11,626 nucleotides of DNA from JAOTWJ01 sp036398175 (lineage in GTDB: Bacteria > Gemmatimonadota > Gemmatimonadetes > Gemmatimonadales > GWC2-71-9). The first letter of the stretch is position 1. The number at the start of each line of letters is the position of its first letter. The translations under genes and the position numbers were made by a program. Below the pieces are notes generated by a model. The model worked only from the letters and a program-made list of their open reading frames with translations, was not told the DNA's origin and searched no databases. Below are positions 6,610 through 11,626 of the stretch, piece after piece. The stretch lies in NCBI GenBank assembly GCA_036398175.1, contig DASWHL010000022.1, positions 1-11,626 of the forward strand, in the 5' to 3' direction.

Positions 6610-6627
6610 CGCGGGCTGAAGCCCGCG
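6610..6627 (+). repeat. Perfect GC palindrome CGCGGGCT-GA-AGCCCGCG
   Basis: An 8-base perfect stem with a 2-base centre (or a 7-base stem with a TGAA loop) sits 20 bases after the stop of the secretin-like lipoprotein. It could end the operon transcript or protect its 3' end, although no T-tract follows. The core GCGGGCTGAAGCCCGC resembles palindromes seen many times over in some high-GC genomes, so a REP-type repeat is an alternative. Only one copy is in this window. Confidence 0.55.
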
Positions 6628-6655
6628 CTCGGCCACGCGGGGACCCCGAAGGGCG

Positions 6656-6684
6656 TTGACACGGGGAGCCGACGCCCCTAGGGT
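6656..6684 (+). promoter_or_regulatory. Candidate sigma-70 promoter for the receiver-domain gene
   Basis: A consensus -35, TTGACA at 6656-6661, is followed after exactly 17 bases by TAGGGT at 6679-6684, which keeps the key T, A and final T of the -10 box. It stands 56 bases before the chosen GTG start at 6741. A 6-base inverted repeat, GGGCGT (6651-6656) with ACGCCC (6672-6677), brackets the spacer and may be an operator. The next in-frame upstream start (TTG at 6684) overlaps the -10, which argues for the GTG start. Confidence 0.4.
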
Positions 6685-6740
6685 TGGGGGTTCCGAATCA
6701 GCGGGAACGGGTTCCAGACCCCGTTGGCGAGAGGATCCGA

Positions 6741-7517
6741 GTGGAGCGACCTTCGGCCCAACGACGCCGCTCCGAGCGGCGACGGTTGTTCGATCGGCGA
6801 TCCCCGTTCCCGCGCCGGGAATCCAACGGGCGACGGGACAGCCTCCATCCCCCCCTGGCAACACGACCGCGGCGTCCCTCGCGCGAGGAGGCCGAACGCC
6901 GCCGCCTCATCGAACGCCGCCTTGCGCCCACGCGCCGCCGGGCGGCCCGCCGGCGCGACACCCCGACGCCGTTCAGTCTCCACCAGCTCGAGACGCTCCG
7001 GCAACGCTTCGCGCATCCCGGTCCGGTCACCTGCCCCGCCTGCGACGGCTCGTTTGCGCTCGGCATCGCGCGACGGCGGGGCGGCGACACGATGCGGCGC
7101 GTGAACTGCGTCGGGTGCGGGAAGGCGGCGGTCCTCACGAACACATACCCCGCCCGCGTGCTCGTGATCGAGCAGAAGGAGGTGATCCGCGATGCGCTCC
7201 GGACCATCCTCGCGGGCGCGGGGCACGAGGTCGTGGAAGCCGCGGACGCCGGCGTCGGGCTCGTCGCGTATCAGGATGTCCCGGCCGACGTCGTGCTGAT
7301 TGACGTCCTGGCCCCCGGGAGAATGGATGGCGCCGAGTTCATCCGGCGCCTCCGCCGGGAGTTCCCGGACGCGCGCGTCATCGGCATGGCCGGGCGGCCA
7401 TCGTACAGCGGGGTGGATCCGCTCGCCGTCACGCACGGCGTGGGCGCTGTGAGCACCATCCGCATGCCGTTCTCGGCGGCCGACGTCCTGCGCGCGGTGG
7501 ATGAGGCAAGGCGCTGA
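6741..7517 (+). CDS. Arg-rich / zinc-ribbon / degenerate response-regulator receiver protein
   Basis: Predicted 258-residue soluble protein in three parts. Residues 1-75 are extremely Arg-rich and contain a near-duplicate, S-E-R-R-R-L-F-D-R-R (11-20) and A-E-R-R-R-L-I-E-R-R (51-60), suggesting nucleic-acid or other polyanion binding. Residues 95-130 look like a zinc ribbon: Cys98-x2-Cys101 and Cys123-x2-Cys126. Residues 138-258 are a CheY-like receiver with phospho-acceptor Asp188 (V-L-I-D-V, then M-D-G at 195-197). The other switch residues are changed: the acidic pair is Glu144-Gln145, the Thr/Ser site reads G-M-A-G (Ala217), and the conserved Lys before Pro-Phe is Met242. No output domain follows. 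The GTG at 6741 is chosen because GAGAGGA precedes it. Phosphorylation, if it happens, is unlikely to be switched normally. No histidine kinase is in the window. It ends 20 bases from the convergent M14 gene. Confidence 0.82.
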   Translation: MERPSAQRRRSERRRLFDRRSPFPRRESNGRRDSLHPPLATRPRRPSREEAERRRLIERRLAPTRRRAARRRDTPTPFSLHQLETLRQRFAHPGPVTCPACDGSFALGIARRRGGDTMRRVNCVGCGKAAVLTNTYPARVLVIEQKEVIRDALRTILAGAGHEVVEAADAGVGLVAYQDVPADVVLIDVLAPGRMDGAEFIRRLRREFPDARVIGMAGRPSYSGVDPLAVTHGVGAVSTIRMPFSAADVLRAVDEARR

Positions 7518-7522
7518 ACTGA

Positions 7523-7533
7523 GCGTGAAACGC
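7523..7533. repeat. Single CGTGAAA-type unit in a convergent gap
   Basis: GCGTGAAACGC, with CGTGAAACG at 7524-7532, fills most of the 20-base gap between two convergent stops. It is the same 9-base string as at 4-12 and, reversed, in the tandem block at 31-53. It forms a 4-base stem with a GAA loop. It could be a dispersed intergenic unit or a coincidence, since a 9-mer recurrence alone is weak evidence. Confidence 0.4.
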
Positions 7534-7537
7534 CTGG

Positions 7538-9310
7538 CTACCGCAGTTGGACCGTTGCCCCCACCGCCCCACCCTTCACCGCCGCGTACCGCACCGTCAT
7601 CGGGCCGGAGCCGCGGACCAGGTACTCGATCGTCCGGGTGGTCCGTCCGGGATGGCCGCTGCGCACCAGGATCCGCTTCAACTCCTTCTGGTCAATCATC
7701 TCCGTGGGCCCGGGCCGGTGCTTGTCGGGCACCCAGCCGGCCGCGATGACCTCGACGTTCCCGTCCACCGTGAGCAGGTCCGGCCGCACGACCTTGTTCC
7801 GCCGGCCGCGCTCGGTGATCGTGGGAATGAGCCGCTCGTTGCGAATGTCCACGCGCACGCGATAGGTGTTTCCCCCCATCCGTTCCACGGACGTCTCACC
7901 CATCACCATCCGCGGCATCTGGTCCGCGTGGTACAGCGTGAAGGCCATGTTCCGGTGGAACAACTCCATGCTCATGAACCGGGGATTGACCCGTCCGAAC
8001 AGCTTCTTCCAGCCGCCCAGCTCGACCGCGCCGAACTGCGGGTGCTCGAACGCCGTCCACTCGACGAACTGGTCGCCCAGCTCCAGGAAATCGTTGAAGA
8101 AGTAACGGCCCTTCTGGCCGGCGATGGGTGACGCGGGGTTCTCCTGCTGCTTCTGGAGCAGCGGACTGTTGAAGTACTGCCCCCCGTTCCACAGCTCGTT
8201 CGAGAACGACACGATGCCCAGCCCGTCGTTGGTCCAGTCAATGGACCCGCCGTGGACGGTGTAGAGGCCCCGCCAGATCACCAGGTAGTCGTAGTACGGG
8301 AGGATCCGCTCACCGTTTTCGCCCAGCTCGTCGTACACGCGGATGTCGGCGGGCGGGTAGTCGCCATACCACGCCATGCCGGGCCCGCGCAGGATCATGC
8401 CGCCCGAGTTGTGGTACGACTGCATGCCGGCAATGTTGGGCCGCGCCATCATGAAGTCGTTCAGCGCCCGCGCCTCCGGGAGCTGGAACGGGTAATCCAT
8501 GGAGCCGCCCTGGATGTAGTTGGGCTGCCAGTCGGAGGCGTAGTTCCGGTTGGGGTCGTAGCCGCCCACCGGGTCCTCGTTGACCCGGCCGTCGCCGTCG
8601 TTGTCCAGCCCCTCGCTGCCGAGCAGTACCCAGTCGCCGGTCTGTCCGGGCGGCACGCGCTCCATGATGCGGGGATCGCCGTGGCTGATCCGGTAGTCGC
8701 CCTGCCCCGGGACGTGTTTCCGGATCTGCTCGATGACGCCGTTGCCGTTGAGATCGTCCGGGCCGTCTTCGTCGAACAGGCCATCGCCGTCGTCGTCCAC
8801 CGGGACGTGCCCCGTCCGCGCGCCCGACCCGGCCCCATCGAGGAAGTAATCCCGTCCGTCCGGATTCACGCTGGGCACGATGTAGAACACCCGCTCGTCC
8901 ACCAGCTTGGTGACGTCGGGAATCCGGCCGTAGTTCTCCATGAGGTACCAGATCGTGTAGAGGGTGACCTCCGCACCCTGGATCTCGTTGCCGTGCACGT
9001 TGGCCTCGATGTACATGGCGGCCTTGTCCGATTTGGCGCCCGTGCGCGGGTTGTTGATGGTCACGACCCACATGTCGCGGCCGCCGAAGCTCTTCCCCAC
9101 GGATTGCAGCGTGAGGAACCGGGGCCACGTGCGCTCCAACAGGCGCAGGCGTTCCCCGATCTCGTCGTGGTCGAGCCAGCGGTCCCACGTGAGCGGCAGC
9201 CGGTGCTCGGCATCCGAGCCGCGCCGCTCCTGCGCGCCCGCCGGGACGGTGAGGGCGGTGGCCGAGAGCAGCCACAAGACCGCCAGTCCGATCGTCGCGT
9301 TGCGCGTCAT
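7538..9310 (-). CDS. Secreted M14-family zinc carboxypeptidase, catalytic residues intact
   Basis: Predicted 590-residue exported metallopeptidase of the carboxypeptidase A (M14) family; substrate unknown. Residues 1-26 are a signal peptide (hydrophobic 7-22, cleavage near A-G-A-Q). The peptidase domain spans about 40-470. The zinc site is H-G-N-E at 106-109 plus His300 in M-Q-S-Y-H-N; the substrate-binding N-R-N-Y is at 254-257, and the probable general base is Glu372 in S-F-S-N-E-L-W. Two Asp/Gly-rich inserts of calcium-binding type, D-D-D-G-D-G-L-F-D-E-D (172-182) and D-N-D-G-D-G-R-V-N-E-D (236-246), lie between the two zinc-site halves. Residues 475-590 are beta-rich, ending V-G-A-T-V-Q-L-R, like a C-terminal Ig-type or sorting domain. 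The ATG at 9310 is chosen for the signal peptide; it begins 2 bases after the upstream paralogue's stop, indicating one transcript and coupling. The same frame continues upstream antisense and is not real protein. Confidence 0.93.
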   Translation of the reverse strand: MTRNATIGLAVLWLLSATALTVPAGAQERRGSDAEHRLPLTWDRWLDHDEIGERLRLLERTWPRFLTLQSVGKSFGGRDMWVVTINNPRTGAKSDKAAMYIEANVHGNEIQGAEVTLYTIWYLMENYGRIPDVTKLVDERVFYIVPSVNPDGRDYFLDGAGSGARTGHVPVDDDGDGLFDEDGPDDLNGNGVIEQIRKHVPGQGDYRISHGDPRIMERVPPGQTGDWVLLGSEGLDNDGDGRVNEDPVGGYDPNRNYASDWQPNYIQGGSMDYPFQLPEARALNDFMMARPNIAGMQSYHNSGGMILRGPGMAWYGDYPPADIRVYDELGENGERILPYYDYLVIWRGLYTVHGGSIDWTNDGLGIVSFSNELWNGGQYFNSPLLQKQQENPASPIAGQKGRYFFNDFLELGDQFVEWTAFEHPQFGAVELGGWKKLFGRVNPRFMSMELFHRNMAFTLYHADQMPRMVMGETSVERMGGNTYRVRVDIRNERLIPTITERGRRNKVVRPDLLTVDGNVEVIAAGWVPDKHRPGPTEMIDQKELKRILVRSGHPGRTTRTIEYLVRGSGPMTVRYAAVKGGAVGATVQLR

Positions 9311-9312
9311 CG

Positions 9313-11193
9313 TTACCTCAGCGTCACGGTGGCGGTGGCGGTCCCGGCCTTCTGGGACCGGGCGCGGATCTCGACGGTGGCACCCTGCTGCCCGCGGACC
9401 ACCCACGTGAACCGCTCGCGGGCGCCGGAGCCGTCGAGGCGCTGGACCGTGCTGCTCTTGGCGGCGCCCGTCAGTACGGCCTCGGGCGGCACCTGGATCT
9501 GGACGGTGGTGGGTTGCACCGACCGCGCGACCACGCCGTGCTGGAGCGAGGTCGGGAAATAGCCCGCGTTCTCCACCTCGACCGTAACGGTGAACACGCC
9601 GCCCCCGTGGCTCGTGACCTTTGTGTCGGCAATCCGCACGCGCGGCAGCATGGCCGCGAGCTTCACCGTGAACGCTCCGTGCTTTCGACCCAGCTCCGCG
9701 AGGTCCGCGGGCGGCGGGTTCGTGACCGCGTACGGCCGGAAGCCGCCGATCTCGACGGGTCCGAGCTCGGGATGCGTGAACGGCATCCACGGCACGAAAG
9801 CGTCAACGCCCGCGCTGTCCAGCGCCGTGAGGATCGTGGCGTCCGCGCCGCCCTGCGCGGCACCCGCCCGGGCGGCTTGCCCCTGGGCCGCCGCCGAATC
9901 CGCGTCCCGCGGGCGCTGCGGCAGTCCCCAGCCCTGCGTGCTGAAGGACGGCACGCCGAACTGATAGTAGCCGTACTGGAAGAAGGCGCCCTCCGCGGTC
10001 CGGTTCACGCCCACCCTGGTGATCCCGGTGACCTCCTTGTACGCCTTGGAAACGGCCTCGAAGTACTTGAGGTCGGCCGTATTCACTGTGGTGGCCGGAC
10101 GCCGGCCCGCGTTGGGATCGTTGTCGCGGCCGGGCTGAGCCCCTCGCAGCTGCGGCAGGCCCCCGCCGCCAAAGCCCCCGAATCCGCCGAAGCCGCCGCC
10201 GCCGCGGGGGCCGGCGGCGAACACGCCCTTGTCGAACAGGTCGGCGTGGGAGGCGAGCGCGAAGGCCGGAAGGTCGAGCACCTGGGCGTCCGCCAGGTTG
10301 CCGCGCGCGTCGGGCGGCGTCACCACGTTGTCCGAATGGCCGTAGGTGAGGATCGCGCCGATGTTCCGGTGCGCGATCACGAAGTCCATGAGCGCGCGGG
10401 CCTCCGGCTCGCTCAGCATGTGGGGACCCGCGTCCCGCTCCCAGTAGGGGTAGGCGTGCTGGAAGTTGCGGTCGAGGTCCACACCGCCCACCCCGTCCTC
10501 GTTGAGGTAGCCGTCGCCGTCGGTGTCGCGGCCTTCGACGTAGAGCGTGAACGTCCCGGCCTCGCCCTGGGATGGATCGGCTTTCTTCATGAGCCGGGAG
10601 TCGTCCGGATGGACCAGGTAGGCGCCGGACGGGTCCCGCTTCCGCATGACCGTGATCAGGCCGTCGCCGTTCAGGTCCTCGGCGGGGTCTTCGTCCACGC
10701 GGCCGTCGTTGTCGTCGTCGAAGGCGCGCGCGTTGCGCCCGCGGTCCTGCTTCACCGCCGCGAACATCGCCTCGGCGGCGTCCGGGTTGAGCCGCGGAAC
10801 GACGTACACCACCCGGGTGTTCAGCACGTCGGTAACCGCGGAGTCGGCGCCGGCGGTGAGGAGGTGCCGCACCGTTTCCACGGCCAGCGCGCTGCCCACC
10901 AGGTGGTCGCCCGACAGGTTCCCGACGACCAGCACGCCCGGCCGCGTCTCCAGCGGCGCGCCGGCGGGGTTGCCGATCTCGACGAGCCAGATCTCCCGGC
11001 CCTCGTGCGACCGGCCGAGCGAGCGCAGGCGCGCCCGGTCGGTGCCGTTCGTAAGCGCGCGCAGCTCACGCGTGAGGTCGTTGAAATTCAGGTAGGCGGC
11101 TTGCTGCGCCGCGGCGTCCGGCGCGGCGCCGAGCACTCCCAGCGCCACGGCGCCGGCGGCGAGCGTCCGGCGGCGTATCCCAGCGATCCCCAC
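9313..11193 (-). CDS. Secreted M14 peptidase homologue lacking zinc and catalytic residues
   Basis: Predicted 626-residue exported M14-fold protein, probably not a peptidase. GTG start with AAGGAGGG upstream. Residues 1-29 are a signal peptide (Arg-rich start, A-A-A-Q end). Aligned by eye to the downstream M14, H-G-N-E becomes S-G-D-H (94-97), the third zinc His becomes Gly285 (with His286 one place later), and the catalytic Glu becomes Gln420 in S-F-S-T-Q-G-W. The fold markers persist: V-V-P-R-L-N-P-D at 131-138, D-L-D-R-N-F at 239-244, H-P-E-L-G-P-V-E-I-G-G near 474-484, and two Asp-rich inserts (159-169, 223-233). A Gly/Phe low-complexity loop (330-346) and an Ala/Gln-rich stretch (430-450) are extra. 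The C-terminal beta domain (520-626) ends T-A-T-V-T-L-R. The frame is intact over its whole length, so it is probably selected: a binding protein, a chaperone or a partner of the active enzyme. Confidence 0.88.
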   Translation of the reverse strand: MGIAGIRRRTLAAGAVALGVLGAAPDAAAQQAAYLNFNDLTRELRALTNGTDRARLRSLGRSHEGREIWLVEIGNPAGAPLETRPGVLVVGNLSGDHLVGSALAVETVRHLLTAGADSAVTDVLNTRVVYVVPRLNPDAAEAMFAAVKQDRGRNARAFDDDNDGRVDEDPAEDLNGDGLITVMRKRDPSGAYLVHPDDSRLMKKADPSQGEAGTFTLYVEGRDTDGDGYLNEDGVGGVDLDRNFQHAYPYWERDAGPHMLSEPEARALMDFVIAHRNIGAILTYGHSDNVVTPPDARGNLADAQVLDLPAFALASHADLFDKGVFAAGPRGGGGFGGFGGFGGGGLPQLRGAQPGRDNDPNAGRRPATTVNTADLKYFEAVSKAYKEVTGITRVGVNRTAEGAFFQYGYYQFGVPSFSTQGWGLPQRPRDADSAAAQGQAARAGAAQGGADATILTALDSAGVDAFVPWMPFTHPELGPVEIGGFRPYAVTNPPPADLAELGRKHGAFTVKLAAMLPRVRIADTKVTSHGGGVFTVTVEVENAGYFPTSLQHGVVARSVQPTTVQIQVPPEAVLTGAAKSSTVQRLDGSGARERFTWVVRGQQGATVEIRARSQKAGTATATVTLR

Positions 11194-11289
11194 GTTCCCT
11201 CCTTGGGCGGTGAGCGTCCTTCGGGCAGCGACCCGACGTTGCGCCGGGGCGGCGGGTGTGCCACCGAGGCCGGCGCGGCCGGCCGCGCG
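11194..11289 (-). promoter_or_regulatory. 96-base intergenic leader with perfect hairpin
   Basis: This gap between the TPR-like gene and the pseudo-M14 gene holds GGCCGGC-GCG-GCCGGCC at 11268-11284, which starts 5 bases after the upstream stop codon when read on the minus strand. It could attenuate or partly terminate transcription, or stabilise mRNA ends; no T-run follows. A weaker pair, TCGGG/CCCGA, is at 11221-11236. The ribosome binding site of the pseudo-M14 gene (AAGGAGGG on the minus strand) is at 11197-11204. No clear promoter is visible, so both peptidase genes may be read through from upstream. Confidence 0.4.
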
Positions 11290-11626
11290 TCATTCGAGCA
11301 TCGTCGGGGCCGCCTCATCCACCCCCGGCCGCACGTCGTCATGGGCCATGATCAGGCGCGCACACGTGTTCCAGCGCAGGAGGGCGGCGTCGTTGCCGGG
11401 CGGTCGCAGCGCCTCGGCCTGCTCGTAGCACTCCATGGCCCGGCGCAGGTCGTCGTACGCCATGGGTCCGGACCCCGGCGCGCCCCGGTTGAGCACCGCC
11501 TTGCCGCTGCGCTCGAAGATGATGCCCTCGTAGTAGAAGCGGTCGTAGTCGCTCTCGAACCGCGAGAGCAACGCCCGCGCGGCGGCCAGCGTGCCCGCTT
11601 CCCACCGCGGGAACCGGTCCGTGAGC
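11290..11626 (-). CDS. C-terminal part of a helical TPR-like protein
   Basis: The last 111 or so residues of a protein whose start lies beyond the right edge. The frame is open from the edge (L-T-D-R-F-P-R-W-E-A and on) to a TGA at 11290-11292. The sequence is helical with paired-helix periodicity: A-A-A-R-A-L-L-S-R-F-E, Y-D-R-F-Y-Y-E-G-I-I-F-E-R-S-G-K, then D-L-R-R-A-M-E-C-Y-E-Q-A-E-A-L-R-P-P. The last stretch matches the TPR consensus (A at 8, Y at 11, A at 14, L then P). A helical hairpin W-N-T-C-A-R-L-I follows. No catalytic motif is visible. It is probably a scaffold or uncharacterised repeat protein and is likely co-transcribed with the M14 genes 96 bases downstream. It has no internal stop, so the truncation is only the window boundary. 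Confidence 0.75.
   Translation of the reverse strand, partial: LTDRFPRWEAGTLAAARALLSRFESDYDRFYYEGIIFERSGKAVLNRGAPGSGPMAYDDLRRAMECYEQAEALRPPGNDAALLRWNTCARLIMAHDDVRPGVDEAAPTMLE

Noticed and set aside
6686..6700. tRNA T-arm-like string (GGGGGTTCCGAATCA)
   Set aside because: The T-loop has an extra base, and no acceptor, anticodon or D-arm pairing was found around it.
8252..9562. 436-residue plus-strand open frame opposite the M14 gene
   Set aside because: Antisense shadow of an intact catalytic domain, with no recognisable features of its own.
9311..9790. N-terminal extension of the active M14 protein
   Set aside because: The stretch is antisense to nothing useful: it lies over the end of the pseudo-M14 gene in another frame and is His/Arg-rich. 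A signal peptide starting at the ATG at 9310 fits the family.

Overview
The window is about 70% GC (estimated by eye) and densely packed. Starts are mixed ATG, GTG and TTG, with GGAGG-type ribosome binding sites at several genes. A Gram-negative cell is indicated by an outer-membrane beta-barrel, two lipoproteins, a diheme cytochrome c and secreted M14 peptidases carrying Asp/Gly calcium-type inserts. Together with a small ECF sigma/anti-sigma pair and an Arg-rich receiver protein, this looks most like a Gemmatimonadota-type genome. That assignment is inference from protein style, with no marker gene in view. I see no rRNA, tRNA, CRISPR array, transposase or phage gene.

Layout. 1-53: heptamer repeats running off the left edge. 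82-540 (+): hot-dog acyl-CoA thioesterase. 549-1850 (-): outer-membrane protein with a conserved periplasmic N-terminal domain. It is convergent with the thioesterase and divergent from 2064-2768 (+), a lipoprotein-like tandem diheme cytochrome of cytochrome c'/c556 type. 2778-4472 (-): fused formimidoyltransferase-cyclodeaminase (FtcD). 4473-4876: a 404-base divergent spacer with two hairpins and a doubtful small ORF. 4877-6589 (+): a three-gene operon of ECF sigma factor, zinc-finger anti-sigma factor and a lipoprotein with a secretin-N-like domain. 6590-6740: a strong palindrome and a plausible sigma-70 promoter. 6741-7517 (+): a protein with an Arg-rich tail, a zinc ribbon and a degenerate receiver domain. 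7538-11626 (-): a probable operon transcribed right to left, made of the C-terminal end of a helical TPR-like protein, an M14 peptidase homologue that has lost all its catalytic residues, and an intact M14 zinc carboxypeptidase two bases downstream.

How the genes fit together. The sigma, anti-sigma and lipoprotein genes form an obvious envelope-signalling unit. The paired M14 proteins share one architecture, including matching Asp-rich inserts, and look like an active enzyme with a pseudo-enzyme partner. FtcD is a stand-alone histidine-degradation/one-carbon gene with no hut neighbours here. The most unusual items are the pseudo-peptidase/peptidase tandem, the degenerate receiver fused to a zinc ribbon and Arg-rich duplicated tail, and the internally duplicated diheme cytochrome.
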